DNA of 64,000 bases, taken from positions 434,001 to 498,000 of the forward strand of contig NZ_JAHXZM010000001.1 in NCBI RefSeq assembly GCF_019429535.1, in the 5' to 3' direction. Positions 47,557 to 56,397 of this stretch are shown piece by piece. Position 1 is the stretch's first letter. Each line of letters starts with the position of its first letter. The position numbers and the translations under genes were made by a program. A model generated the notes under the pieces. That model saw nothing but the letters and a program-made list of their open reading frames with translations. It was not told the origin of the DNA and did no database searches. The stretch is from Sphingomonas citricola (GTDB lineage: Bacteria; Pseudomonadota; Alphaproteobacteria; Sphingomonadales; Sphingomonadaceae).

Positions 47557-48597
47557 ATGCGGCGAACCACGCAGGTCATCGGGCAATCGGGTGCCTTTCT
47601 CGACGCGCTGGAACGCGCGAGCCGTGCCGCCGCGCTTGACCGCCCGGTGCTGGTGATCGGCGAGCGCGGGACGGGCAAGGAGCTGGTCGCGGAGCGGTTG
47701 CATCACCTCTCGCCGCGCTGGAGCCAGTCGCTCGTAACGATGAATTGCGCGGCACTGCCCGAGACGCTGATCGAGGCCGAGCTGTTCGGGCACGAAGCGG
47801 GCGCCTTTACTGGCGCCACCAAGGCGCGTGCGGGGCGGTTCGAGGAAGCGGACGCGGGGACGTTGTTCCTCGACGAACTGGGTACGCTGTCGATGGGTGC
47901 GCAGGAGCGATTGCTGCGCGCGGTCGAGTACGGCGAGGTGACGCGGATCGGATCGTCGCGCGCGATGACGGTCGACGTGCGGATCGTCGCGGCCACCAAC
48001 GAGCATTTGCCCGACCGCGTCGACGCAGGCACGTTCCGCGCCGACCTGCTCGACCGGCTGTCGTTCGAGGTCGTGACGCTGCCCCCCTTGCGCGCACGGC
48101 GCAGCGACATTCCGGTGCTTGCCGAGCATTTCGGTCGGCGGATGGCGTCGGAGCTCGGGCACGACGAATTCGTCGGGTTCGGTCCCAAGGCGACCGAGGC
48201 GCTGATGGATTATCGCTGGCCTGGCAACGTCCGCGAGCTGCGCAACGTCGTCGAGCGCGCGGTCTATCGCTGGGAAGAGGCGGGGCCGATCGACGCGATC
48301 GAGATCGACCCATTCCACTCGCCCTATCGCCCCGGAACCGCGAAACCCGCGACGCGCGACGAGGCGCCGGAGAGGAAACCGCGCGACATGCCCGCGGAGG
48401 ATACACCGGTGGTCGCGTGCGAGGAGGGGCCGTCCGACTTCAAGGCGCGTGTCGCGCGGTTCGAGCGCGAGCTGCTCGCGCGCACGCTCGCCGAGCATCG
48501 CTTCAACCAGCGCGCGACCGCGGAGGCGCTGGGGCTCAGTTACGATCAGCTGCGCCACGCGCTGCGCCGGCACGACCTGATCGGAGCGGTTGCGTAA
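47557..48597 (+). CDS. pspF: Sigma-54-dependent activator PspF
   Basis: AAA+ enhancer-binding protein of 346 residues without an N-terminal sensor domain, as in PspF. Walker A is GERGTGKELV, the sigma-54-contacting loop is GAFTGATKA, Walker B is GTLFLDELGTL, and NVRELRNVVERA follows. The C-terminal Fis-type helix-turn-helix is QRATAEALGLSYDQLRHAL. The ATG at 47557 has no clear ribosome-binding site. It is divergent from the psp operon. Confidence 0.94.
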   Translation: MRRTTQVIGQSGAFLDALERASRAAALDRPVLVIGERGTGKELVAERLHHLSPRWSQSLVTMNCAALPETLIEAELFGHEAGAFTGATKARAGRFEEADAGTLFLDELGTLSMGAQERLLRAVEYGEVTRIGSSRAMTVDVRIVAATNEHLPDRVDAGTFRADLLDRLSFEVVTLPPLRARRSDIPVLAEHFGRRMASELGHDEFVGFGPKATEALMDYRWPGNVRELRNVVERAVYRWEEAGPIDAIEIDPFHSPYRPGTAKPATRDEAPERKPRDMPAEDTPVVACEEGPSDFKARVARFERELLARTLAEHRFNQRATAEALGLSYDQLRHALRRHDLIGAVA

Positions 48598-48663
48598 CGA
48601 CTTCGCCGGAGCCATTTGCGGGCGGTCGCGTTCACCTCGCGAAACCCATCAAGGAGGATTTCC

Positions 48664-49275
48664 ATGGCGTTCGAACTGCCCCCGCTGCCGTACGACTATG
48701 ATGCGCTGGAGCCGGTCATCTCGAAGGAGACGATGACGTTCCACCACGACAAGCATCACGCCGCCTATACCAACAAGCTGAACGAGGGTGTCGCCGCCGA
48801 CCCAAAGCTGGAAGGCAAGTCGATCGAGGAGATCCTCGGTTCGATCTCGCAGCAGCCGCCGCTCGTCCGCAACAACGGCGGTGGGTATTGGAACCACGAC
48901 TTCTTCTGGAAGATCATGGCACCCAAGGGTTCGACGCAGCCGTCGGGCAAGCTGAAGGACGCGATCGACGCCTACGGCGGGCTCGACAAGCTGAAGGAAG
49001 ATTTCAACACCAAGGGCGCGGGCCAGTTCGGCTCGGGCTGGGCGTGGGTGATCGCGGACAAGGACGGCGCGCTCAAGGTCACGTCGACGCCGAACCAGGA
49101 CAACCCGCTGATGGACGACGCCAAGGAGCCGGGCACGCCGATCCTGGGCAACGATGTGTGGGAGCACGCTTACTACCTGACCTACATGAACGACCGGCCG
49201 GGTTATCTGAAGGCGTGGTGGGACGTGGTGAACTGGGACGAGGCCGGGCGCCGGTACGAGCAGGCGGCGGGCTGA
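48664..49275 (+). CDS. Superoxide dismutase (Fe/Mn family, Mn-like residues)
   Basis: Superoxide dismutase of 203 residues. The metal ligands fit FHHDKHHAAY (His), WNHDFFW (His), and NDVWEHAYY (Asp and His). The residues that usually separate the metal types look Mn-like: NNGGGYWNH with Gly, and the glutamine in STPNQDNPLM. Many alphaproteobacteria annotate this as sodB. AAGGAGG precedes the ATG at 48664. A strong terminator follows. Confidence 0.95.
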   Translation: MAFELPPLPYDYDALEPVISKETMTFHHDKHHAAYTNKLNEGVAADPKLEGKSIEEILGSISQQPPLVRNNGGGYWNHDFFWKIMAPKGSTQPSGKLKDAIDAYGGLDKLKEDFNTKGAGQFGSGWAWVIADKDGALKVTSTPNQDNPLMDDAKEPGTPILGNDVWEHAYYLTYMNDRPGYLKAWWDVVNWDEAGRRYEQAAG

Positions 49276-49298
49276 ACATCCTGACGAAATAGCAGGGA

Positions 49299-49325
49299 GG
49301 GCGCGCCGGGTGGCGCGCCCTTTTT
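49299..49325 (+). terminator. Rho-independent terminator after superoxide dismutase
   Basis: The perfect 9-bp stem GGGCGCGCC/GGCGCGCCC with a 4-nt loop is followed by TTTTT. It ends the rightward sod transcript. The left side has no A-run, so it should not stop the convergent ispZ transcript. Confidence 0.92.
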
Positions 49326-49333
49326 CGTGTCGC

Positions 49334-50041
49334 TCAGCCCTCGGGCGGAAGCGGTGGTTCCTGACCCAATTGCGCACCGTGGCGCAGCAGCATCGGCACG
49401 TTCGCGATCGCGAAAACGAGCGTCAGCGGGATCACCACCCACAATTTGTAGATCGCCCACAAATCCCATCCGCGTGACTTGCCGTAGAGTGCGTAGGCAC
49501 CGCGCCACACGGCTTCGTTCGCGATCGCCATCGCGGCGAAGAACAGGATCCAGTTGATCGTCAGCCGCCGCCACCCGGCTTCGCTCAGGCCTGGATAAGT
49601 GCTGCCCAGCAGGTCGCGCAGCAGTGGCTTGTGCGTAACCAGCCCACCCAGCAGCACACCCGAGAGGAGCGCGTAGACGATCGTCGGCTTCATTTGGATG
49701 AAGCGCGCGTCGCGGAAATACATCGTCAGCCCGCCGAACACGAGCACCAGCCCGGCCGAGATCAGCAGCAGCGGCGGAACGCGTCCGAGCTTGACCTTCG
49801 CGAGCACCAGCGCCGCCGCGCTCGCGATCACGAAGGCGGCCGTCGCCAGGATCACGCGCGCCATCAGCAGCATCTCGACCTGCGCCATGCCGTCGAGCGC
49901 GTGGGTGAAATGCGACACGATCGCGCGCGCCGCGGTAGCGGGAACGAGGAAGTTGACGAGAAAGAAGACGACCAGCGGGGCGTAGTCGACGAGATGCTTG
50001 ATGCCGGTGTTGGTCTCGGCAGGCGCGGCGGTGTCGCTCAC
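49334..50041 (-). CDS. Inner membrane septation protein IspZ/YciB-like
   Basis: Membrane protein of 235 residues of the septation protein A family. Family blocks are PLVVFFLVNF, FIQMKPTIVYALLSGVLLGG and a late RGWDLWAIYKLWVVIPLTLVF. An N-terminal extension of about 15 residues precedes the first helix. The GTG at 50041 overlaps the ftsY stop by four bases. Confidence 0.88.
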   Translation of the reverse strand: MSDTAAPAETNTGIKHLVDYAPLVVFFLVNFLVPATAARAIVSHFTHALDGMAQVEMLLMARVILATAAFVIASAAALVLAKVKLGRVPPLLLISAGLVLVFGGLTMYFRDARFIQMKPTIVYALLSGVLLGGLVTHKPLLRDLLGSTYPGLSEAGWRRLTINWILFFAAMAIANEAVWRGAYALYGKSRGWDLWAIYKLWVVIPLTLVFAIANVPMLLRHGAQLGQEPPLPPEG

Positions 50042-50970
50042 TTGCGCGGCCCCGTGTCGACGCCCGCGATGATGCGGCTGACCTCGTTGGCGCTGAACGG
50101 GCGCAGGTCGTCCATCTGTTCGCCGACGCCGATCGCGTGGATCGGCAAACCATATCGCTCCGCCGCCGCGACCAGCACGCCGCCGCGCGCGGTGCCGTCG
50201 AGCTTGGTCATGACAAGCCCGGTAACGCCTGCGACCTCCTTGAACACCTCGATCTGGTTGAGCGCGTTCTGGCCGGTCGTCGCGTCGAGCACGAGCAGCA
50301 CGTCGTGCGGCGCGGCCGGGTTGAGGCGGCCGAGGACGCGGCGGATCTTGGCGAGTTCGTCCATCAGCTCGCGCTTGTTCTGCAGCCGCCCGGCGGTGTC
50401 GACGATCAGCACGTCGGTGCCGATCTCGGTCGCTTTCTTGACCGCGTCCCACACGATGCCGGCGGCATCGCCGCCCTCCGGTCCTGTCACGATCGGCACG
50501 CCGATCCGCTCCGCCCAGGTGCGCAGCTGCCCGATCGCGGCGGCGCGGAAGGTGTCGCCCGCCGCGAGCATCACCGCGTAATCCTGTTCCATGAACAAAT
50601 GCGCGAGCTTCGCGATCGTGGTCGTCTTGCCCGAACCGTTGACGCCGATGACGAGGATCACCTGCGGGCGCGGGAACGCCTCGATCTCGATCGGTTTGGC
50701 GACCTGCGCCAGCACCTTCTCGACCTCTTCCGCCACGACGACGCGGATGCCGAGCTCTTCCATGTTGCGCTCGAACGTCCCTTCGGACAGGCGCGCGCGG
50801 ACGCGGGTCGCGGTTTCGGGCCCGAGGTCGGAGGCGATCAGCGCTTCCTCGATCTCGTCGAGCGTATCGTCGTCGAGCCGCGCGCCGCCCAGCCCCGCGA
50901 GGTTGCCGACGAGGCGGTCGGAGGTGCGGCGAAAACCGCCGAGCAGCTTGTCGTGCCAGCTGGTGCTCAT
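50038..50970 (-). CDS. ftsY: Signal recognition particle receptor FtsY
   Basis: SRP receptor GTPase of 310 residues. It consists of the NG domain only, without a long acidic A domain. G1 is GVNGSGKTTTIAKLA, followed by DTFRAAAIGQL, VDTAGRLQNK, the G4 TKLDGTARGG and GVGEQMDDLRPF. It docks the ffs-Ffh complex, both of whose genes are in the window. Confidence 0.96.
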   Translation of the reverse strand: MSTSWHDKLLGGFRRTSDRLVGNLAGLGGARLDDDTLDEIEEALIASDLGPETATRVRARLSEGTFERNMEELGIRVVVAEEVEKVLAQVAKPIEIEAFPRPQVILVIGVNGSGKTTTIAKLAHLFMEQDYAVMLAAGDTFRAAAIGQLRTWAERIGVPIVTGPEGGDAAGIVWDAVKKATEIGTDVLIVDTAGRLQNKRELMDELAKIRRVLGRLNPAAPHDVLLVLDATTGQNALNQIEVFKEVAGVTGLVMTKLDGTARGGVLVAAAERYGLPIHAIGVGEQMDDLRPFSANEVSRIIAGVDTGPRK

Positions 50971-52160
50971 TCAGGGGTCCCGATCAGGTGGGTGGGGGTA
51001 GCCGCGGTGACGCGGGCGTTGACGATGCTGCCGACCGGCCCGGCTGTGTCCAGGCGCAGTTCGGCGAAGGCAGGGGTGTGGCCGCGGTCACCCGGTCGCT
51101 CGATGAGGACGGGCTGTCGCGTGCCGATCTGCGCGGCGAGCCAAGCGGCGCGGCGCTCCGCGTTCGCCGCACGCAAGGCAGCGGCGCGCGCGCGCGCGAT
51201 GTCGGGCGCGACCTGCGGCATCCGCGCGGCGGGCGTGCGATCGCGCGGGGAATAGGGGAAGACGTGCGCGTGCGTGATGTCGGCGTCGGCCACCATCGCA
51301 AGCGTGTTGGCGTGCGCGGCCTCGCTCTCGGTCGGGAAGCCCGCGATCAGGTCGGCGCCGATCGTGATGGCGGGACGCGCTGCCTTTAGCGCCTGCGCGA
51401 GTGCGATCGCCTGCCCGCGGGTGTGGCGGCGGCGCATCCGCTTGAGGATCAGGTCGTCGCCCGCCTGGAGCGAAAGATGGACGTGCGGCATGACGCGCGG
51501 CTCCTGGCTCAGCAGCGCGAAGAGGTGGTCGTCGACCTCGGCCGGGTCGAGCGAGGACAGCCGCAGGCGTTCGAGCCCGGGCACCTGTGCGAGCAGCCGC
51601 TCGACCAGCACCGGCAGGCGCGCGCCGCGGTCGTCGTAGCTCGTCAGGTCGACGCCGCTCAGCACCACCTCGCGCTGCCCGCCCTCGACCAGCATCGCGA
51701 CATGGTGGACGACCTCGCCGATCGCGTCCGACCGGCTGCTGCCGCGTCCCTGCGGGATCGCGCAAAAGGTGCAGGCGTGGTCGCAGCCGTTCTGGACGCC
51801 GACGAAGCCGCGCGTGTGGCGCCGCGGCGGCGCGGCGTTGGCGCGCGGACCCCAGGTGGTGGGCAACAGCTTGGCGGCATTGGCGACGACGCGGTCGACC
51901 TCGGGCATCGCCGCGAACGCCACGCGATCCATGTCGGACGCGCAGCCGGTAACGATCAACTCGGCGGTCGGACGCTCGCGGCGCAGGCGGCGGATCGCGG
52001 CGCGCGTGTCCTTCACCGCCTGGTTGGTGACGCCGCAACTGTTGACCACCGCCACGTCACGCCCGTCGCCTGTGGCGTGGACGAGCTGGCGGATCGCCTC
52101 GCTCTCGGCGATGTTGAGGCGGCAGCCCAGCGTGATGACGGGCTGGGGGGAAACGGACAT
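50967..52160 (-). CDS. mtaB: tRNA t6A37 methylthiotransferase MtaB
   Basis: Radical SAM methylthiotransferase of 397 residues. It has an N-terminal UPF0004 domain with three cysteines (TLGCRLN, NSCGVTN, TGCAS), the SAM cluster motif GCDHACTFCAIPQGRG, and a C-terminal TRAM-like domain. It converts t6A37 to ms2t6A37 in tRNA. It overlaps ftsY by four bases. Confidence 0.94.
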   Translation of the reverse strand: MSVSPQPVITLGCRLNIAESEAIRQLVHATGDGRDVAVVNSCGVTNQAVKDTRAAIRRLRRERPTAELIVTGCASDMDRVAFAAMPEVDRVVANAAKLLPTTWGPRANAAPPRRHTRGFVGVQNGCDHACTFCAIPQGRGSSRSDAIGEVVHHVAMLVEGGQREVVLSGVDLTSYDDRGARLPVLVERLLAQVPGLERLRLSSLDPAEVDDHLFALLSQEPRVMPHVHLSLQAGDDLILKRMRRRHTRGQAIALAQALKAARPAITIGADLIAGFPTESEAAHANTLAMVADADITHAHVFPYSPRDRTPAARMPQVAPDIARARAAALRAANAERRAAWLAAQIGTRQPVLIERPGDRGHTPAFAELRLDTAGPVGSIVNARVTAATPTHLIGTPE

Positions 52161-52217
52161 GGGCGCGATCTAGGGTCGGGGAGGGGGCAAGTCCACGGCG
52201 GCGGCGCGCCGGACGTG

Positions 52218-52252
52218 AAAAGGGCGCGGATGGCATGACCACCCGCGCCCTC
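52218..52252 (-). terminator. Terminator of the trmD-rplS transcript
   Basis: In the reverse strand, stem AGGGCGCGG/CCGCGCCCT plus inner TGG/CCA pairs is followed by TTTTC. It lies just after the rplS stop. Confidence 0.82.
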
Positions 52253-52282
52253 TCGCACTGCCTCGGAAAAGGCAGCGTGCGA

Positions 52283-52669
52283 TTACTCGGCGGCGGTTGC
52301 CGTCGGGCGGGTGTCGCGACGCTCGGCGATACGCGCCGACTTACCCGTGCGGCCGCGCAGGTAGTACAGCTTCGCGCGACGCACCGCGCCCTTGCGGACG
52401 ACCGTGATCGATTCGATGTTGGGCGAGTAGAGCGGGAACACGCGCTCCACACCCTCGCCGAACGAGATCTTGCGGACGGTGAAGCTCGAGCCCATGCCCT
52501 TGTTCGAACGCGCGATGCACACGCCCTCGTAGTTCTGGACGCGGGTACGCTCGCCCTCGACCACCTTCACGCCGACGCGCAGCGAGTCGCCGGCGCGGAA
52601 TTCGGGGATCTCGCGCTTCGCGACGAGCTTGGCGATCTGCTCGGCTTCGAGCTGCTGAATCAGGTTCAT
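52283..52669 (-). CDS. rplS: 50S ribosomal protein L19
   Basis: Ribosomal protein of 128 residues. Typical blocks: [75 protein letters not shown]. It follows trmD by six bases and ends with a terminator. Confidence 0.97.
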   Translation of the reverse strand: MNLIQQLEAEQIAKLVAKREIPEFRAGDSLRVGVKVVEGERTRVQNYEGVCIARSNKGMGSSFTVRKISFGEGVERVFPLYSPNIESITVVRKGAVRRAKLYYLRGRTGKSARIAERRDTRPTATAAE

Positions 52670-52675
52670 AAAAGT

Positions 52676-53404
52676 TCAACCTTCGTCATCGTGCCGCGCG
52701 CCAGAGGGCGGTTGGACCCGAGCGCCGGAGTGACGCTCCCACAGGTCCGGCCGCCGTAGCCGTGTATCGGTCTCCGCCCGAAGCTTGCGCCAGGCGGCGA
52801 TCCTCGCATGATCCCCCGATCGCAGCACTTCGGGGATCGTGCGCCCTTCCCATTCATATGGTCGGGTGTAGTGCGGATATTCGAGAAGGCCGCTTTCGAA
52901 GCTTTCCTCGTCCCCACTGGAGGCCGCGCCCATTACGCCCGGAACGAGCCGGACGCAAGCGTCGAGCAGCACCAGCGCGCCCATTTCGCCGCCGGACAAT
53001 ACGTAATCGCCGATCGACACCTGCTCGATCGCGCGCGCGTCGAACAGGCGTTCGTCGAACCCCTCGAACCGGCCGCACAGGATGATCGCGCCGGGCCCGG
53101 CGGCGAGCGTGCGCACGCGCTGCTGGGTCAGCGGCCTGCCGCGCGGTGTCATGGCGAGGACCGGGCGATCATCGGCCACCGCGTCGAGCGCGCTTGCGAC
53201 GATATCGGCGCGCAGCACCATCCCCGCGCCGCCGCCCGCGGGGGTATCGTCGACGGTGCGGTGGCGGTCGGTCGCGCTGTCGCGAATGTTGACCGCGTCG
53301 AGCGACCACAATCCGTTGCCGAGCGCGCGCCCGGCCAGCGCGTGACCGAGCGGTCCGGGGAACATATCGGGGTAAAGCGTCAGGACGGTGGCGTGAAAGG
53401 GCAC
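52676..53404 (-). CDS. trmD: tRNA (guanine-N1)-methyltransferase TrmD
   Basis: SPOUT methyltransferase of 242 residues that makes m1G37. Family blocks: [34 protein letters not shown], the trefoil-knot loops [13 protein letters not shown] and [11 protein letters not shown], and [15 protein letters not shown]. Normally it follows rimM; here it is on the opposite strand, leftwards, with rplS. Confidence 0.97.
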   Translation of the reverse strand: MPFHATVLTLYPDMFPGPLGHALAGRALGNGLWSLDAVNIRDSATDRHRTVDDTPAGGGAGMVLRADIVASALDAVADDRPVLAMTPRGRPLTQQRVRTLAAGPGAIILCGRFEGFDERLFDARAIEQVSIGDYVLSGGEMGALVLLDACVRLVPGVMGAASSGDEESFESGLLEYPHYTRPYEWEGRTIPEVLRSGDHARIAAWRKLRAETDTRLRRPDLWERHSGARVQPPSGARHDDEG

Positions 53405-53509
53405 GGGCAGGCGGGTTTCCGACGGAATGATCGCCGCTCAGTCGGGGATGACGCACGCCCGGTCAACCGCGCGGTCGTCTCCCCGCGCACCTGTCCAACC
53501 AGGATGCGA

Positions 53510-53815
53510 TCATTGCTCGGTGACGAAGGACAATTCTTCCGCCGGGCCGACCTTCTGCTCGCCCGCGAAGATGCGGTCGATCCGCGCCTCGATCTCGCGG
53601 CGCTGCTCGCGCGAGCAATAACGGCGATAGGGCCCGATCAGCAGTTCGTCGGCGATCGCCTTTTTGACGTTGCCGAGGCCTTCTTCGCTGAGCGCGTTCG
53701 ATTTGCGCAGCTCGATGCACAGCTGGATCAGCCCGACCGCGGTCGCCTGCGCGCGCAAACCGACGTTGGTCACGTCGTTGTGCAATTGTTTCTGCTTGTC
53801 GGATGGCTGGCCCAC
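53510..53815 (-). CDS. Conserved-looking helical protein of unknown function
   Basis: A 101-residue, mostly helical, soluble protein (LHNDVTNVGLRAQATAVGLI, REQRREIEARIDRIFAGEQ) with one Cys. The start is supported by AAGGAG seven bases upstream of a GTG at 53815. No family was recognised. It lies between trmD and ffh, where the trmD/rimM junction would normally be. Confidence 0.7.
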   Translation of the reverse strand: MGQPSDKQKQLHNDVTNVGLRAQATAVGLIQLCIELRKSNALSEEGLGNVKKAIADELLIGPYRRYCSREQRREIEARIDRIFAGEQKVGPAEELSFVTEQ

Positions 53816-54113
53816 GCATCGTCTCCTTCGCACGCTGCCGCGCTCGACCGGCGGCTTGCGCAAAATAAAGCATGAAAGCCGGTCGATGTTCAATGTGGTC
53901 GGTCGCGCGGTGATCGCCCGCGCGCGACGGCGACCTTGCTTGTGGGGGCGGGATCGGCTAGGGCGCGCGCCACGTTCGATTGGCGAACGCTTGAGCAACG
54001 CGTCCTTCGTGGCGCACGCTGGCCGGCGAGGTTTCGCCCGCCGGCGCTTTTGCGTTTGGCGGCAGGCGGATTTGGTCGATCGTCGGCAAGCGGCATCGAC
54101 GGAAGGGATTTGG
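53816..54113 (+). other. Intergenic region before ffh with a hairpin
   Basis: About 300 bp between divergent genes, with no gene seen. Within it GCCGGCGAGGTTTCGCCCGCCGGC (shown by arms GCCGGC/GCCGGC at about 54022-54045) is followed by GCTTTTGCG, which could be a weak attenuator in the ffh leader. Long open frames through here lack coding character. Confidence 0.35.
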
Positions 54114-55655
54114 ATGTTCGAGAGCCTGAGCGATCGTCTTGGTGGAGTGTTCGACCGGCTGCGTGGCCGTGGCGCGCTGACCGAGGCCGACGTGCGCCAG
54201 GCGATGCGCGAAGTCCGCATCGCGCTGCTCGAGGCCGACGTGGCGCTGCCCGTCGCGCGTCAGTTCGTCGACAAGGCGACCGAGGCGGCAATCGGGCAGA
54301 ACGTGCTGCGTTCGGTCACCCCCGGGCAGCAGGTCGTCAAGATCGTCAACGACGCACTCGTCGAGATGCTGGGCGGCGACGACGCGGAGGCCGCCGAGCT
54401 GAAGCTCGACGTCGCGCCGCCCGCGGTCGTGATGATGGTCGGCCTGCAGGGTTCGGGCAAGACCACGACGACCGCGAAGATCGCGCGGCGTTTGTCCAAG
54501 GGCTCGATCACCGGGCGTGCGACGAAGAAGGTGCTGATGGCGTCGCTGGACGTCAATCGCCCGAACGCACAGGAGCAGCTGGCGACGCTCGGTACGCAGG
54601 TCGAGGTGGCGACGCTGCCGATCGTCGCGGGGCAGCAGCCGGTCGACATCGCCCGGCGCGCGCTTCAGGCGGCGAAGCTGCAGGGCTTCGACGTGCTGAT
54701 GCTCGACACCGCGGGCCGTCTGCACGTCGATCAGGCGCTGATGGACGAGATGAAGGCGGTGGCCGAGGTCACGACGCCGAACGAGATCCTGCTCGTCGTC
54801 GACTCGCTCACCGGTCAGGACGCGGTCAACGTCGCGCAGAACTTCTCCGAACAGGTGCCGCTGACGGGCGTGGTGCTGACCCGCATGGACGGTGACGCGC
54901 GCGGTGGTGCCGCGCTGTCGATGCGGGCGGTGACGGGCAAGCCGATCAAGTTCGCGGGCGTCGGCGAGAAGATGGACGCGCTGGAAGCGTTCCAGCCGAG
55001 CCGCGTCGCGGGCCGCATCCTGGGCATGGGCGACGTCGTCAGCTTGGTGGAACGCGCCGCCCAGGCGATCCAGCAGGAAGACGCCGAGCGGATGACCGCG
55101 CGGCTCGCCAAGGGTCAGTTCGACATGAACGACCTGCGCGCGCAGCTCGGTCAGATGCAGCGGATGGGTGGTCTCGGCGCGCTCGCGGGGATGCTGCCGG
55201 GCATGAAGGGCGCGCAGAAGGCGATGCAGTCGGGCGCGGTCGACGAGAAGATCCTGTTGCGCATGGACGCGATGATCACGTCGATGACCGCCAAGGAACG
55301 CGCCAAGCCCGAGCTGATCAACGCCAAGCGCAAGATCCGCATCGCCAAGGGGTCGGGCACCAATGTTCAGGAGGTCAACAAGCTCCTGAAGATGCACCTC
55401 GAGATGCAGACCGCCATGAAGAAGATCAAGAAGATGGGCGGAATGAAGGGGTTGCTCGGGATGCTCGGCAAGGGCGGTCTCGGCGGGCTCGGTAACGCGC
55501 TCGGCGGTGCGGAGCTGGGCGACATGATGTCCAAGGCGGGCGGGCCGGGCGGCAGCCTAGCGGGGATGCCGGGGCTGCCAGGTGCCAAGGGGTTGCCGGG
55601 CGCTGGTCCGGGCGGGCTGCCGGGTCTGCCCGGCGGGTTCAAGTTCAAGAAATAA
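54114..55655 (+). CDS. ffh: Signal recognition particle protein Ffh
   Basis: SRP GTPase of 513 residues. N domain then G1 GLQGSGKTTTTAKIA, SLDVNRPNAQEQL, LDTAGRLHVDQ, LTRMDGDARGGA, and the Met-rich M domain (QLGQMQRMGGLGALAGMLPG) that binds ffs RNA and signal peptides. The C-terminal ~70 residues are a Gly/Leu/Pro-rich tail. The ATG at 54114 is the family start. Confidence 0.97.
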   Translation: MFESLSDRLGGVFDRLRGRGALTEADVRQAMREVRIALLEADVALPVARQFVDKATEAAIGQNVLRSVTPGQQVVKIVNDALVEMLGGDDAEAAELKLDVAPPAVVMMVGLQGSGKTTTTAKIARRLSKGSITGRATKKVLMASLDVNRPNAQEQLATLGTQVEVATLPIVAGQQPVDIARRALQAAKLQGFDVLMLDTAGRLHVDQALMDEMKAVAEVTTPNEILLVVDSLTGQDAVNVAQNFSEQVPLTGVVLTRMDGDARGGAALSMRAVTGKPIKFAGVGEKMDALEAFQPSRVAGRILGMGDVVSLVERAAQAIQQEDAERMTARLAKGQFDMNDLRAQLGQMQRMGGLGALAGMLPGMKGAQKAMQSGAVDEKILLRMDAMITSMTAKERAKPELINAKRKIRIAKGSGTNVQEVNKLLKMHLEMQTAMKKIKKMGGMKGLLGMLGKGGLGGLGNALGGAELGDMMSKAGGPGGSLAGMPGLPGAKGLPGAGPGGLPGLPGGFKFKK

Positions 55656-55664
55656 GGTTCACGT

Positions 55665-55680
55665 GCCCGCCGCGGCGGGC
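55665..55680. repeat. GC-rich palindrome between ffh and rpsP
   Basis: GCCCGCCG/CGGCGGGC is perfectly self-complementary with no loop base left over. It may modulate read-through to rpsP. Confidence 0.6.
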
Positions 55681-55709
55681 GTCACGATCGAAGAAGGAAG
55701 AAGACTAAC

Positions 55710-56111
55710 ATGGCACTGAGCATTCGTCTGTCGCGTGGTGGCTCGAAGAAGCGTCCGTACTACCGCATCGTCGTCGCCGATGCGCGTAGCCCGCGTGACG
55801 GCAAGTTCATCGAGAAGATCGGCAACTACAACCCGCTGCTGGGCAAGGACGACGAGAAGCGCGTCGTGCTCGACGCCGAGCGTGCGAAGCACTGGATCGG
55901 CGTCGGCGCGCAGCCGACCGACCGCGTCGCCCGCTTCCTCGACAAGGCAGGCGTCAAGGAGCGCGCCGCGCGCAACAACCCGACCAAGGGCAAGCCGGGC
56001 GAGAAGGCGACCGAGCGCGCCGAGGAGCGTGCGGAGAAGCTGAAGGCGGCGCAGGAAGCCGCCAACGCCCCGAGCGAGCCGGCGGCCGAGACCGAGACGG
56101 CCGAGGCCTGA
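55710..56111 (+). CDS. rpsP: 30S ribosomal protein S16
   Basis: Ribosomal protein of 133 residues: [20 protein letters not shown] and [12 protein letters not shown] are diagnostic. The C-terminal ~45 residues are a low-complexity Ala/Glu/Lys tail, common in alphaproteobacteria. Confidence 0.97.
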   Translation: MALSIRLSRGGSKKRPYYRIVVADARSPRDGKFIEKIGNYNPLLGKDDEKRVVLDAERAKHWIGVGAQPTDRVARFLDKAGVKERAARNNPTKGKPGEKATERAEERAEKLKAAQEAANAPSEPAAETETAEA

Positions 56112-56115
56112 GCCC

Positions 56116-56155
56116 GGCATGGCCGGCCGGGTGCGAACTCGGCCGGCCGTGGTAC
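56116..56155 (+). repeat. Hairpin after rpsP
   Basis: GGCCGGCCG occurs twice within this stretch as a self-complementary 9-bp arm pair with an 11-nt loop. There is no T-run, so it is probably a processing or pausing structure between rpsP and rimM. Confidence 0.5.
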
Positions 56156-56213
56156 GGACCGGCACCGGATCGGTCATCGCGCGTTTCCCCTCTCATCACG
56201 AGAGGAGTAGGCC

Positions 56214-56348
56214 GTGACCGACCCGAACCAGCCATCGCACGAGCATGACGACCAAGACGCCACGAACCAGGGGGCATCGTCCACCGAGCCCGCCGAAGGC
56301 GCCGACGACGCCCCCGGTGGCGACGACGGCTCCCCGGCCGCCGCGTGA
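56214..56348 (+). CDS. Small acidic ORF overlapping the assumed rimM N-terminus
   Basis: A GTG at 56214, seven bases after AGGAG, opens a 44-residue Asp/Glu/Ser/Pro-rich reading frame ending at 56348 (TGA). Second-position GC is about 57%, normal for coding sequence here, while the rimM frame in the same stretch has about 80% and translates to Pro/Thr/Arg. It may be a real leader peptide or gene coupled to rimM. Confidence 0.5.
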   Translation: MTDPNQPSHEHDDQDATNQGASSTEPAEGADDAPGGDDGSPAAA

Positions 56349-56397
56349 CGCCCGCGCGCCGGCGGTCACCGCACAAGCGGTACCGCCGGGGCAGGTC

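Noticed and set aside
56245..56397. RimM N-terminal extension from the ATG at 56245
   Set aside because: Pro/Thr/Arg-rich, atypical second-position composition, and in conflict with a better-supported acidic frame. Not excluded completely.
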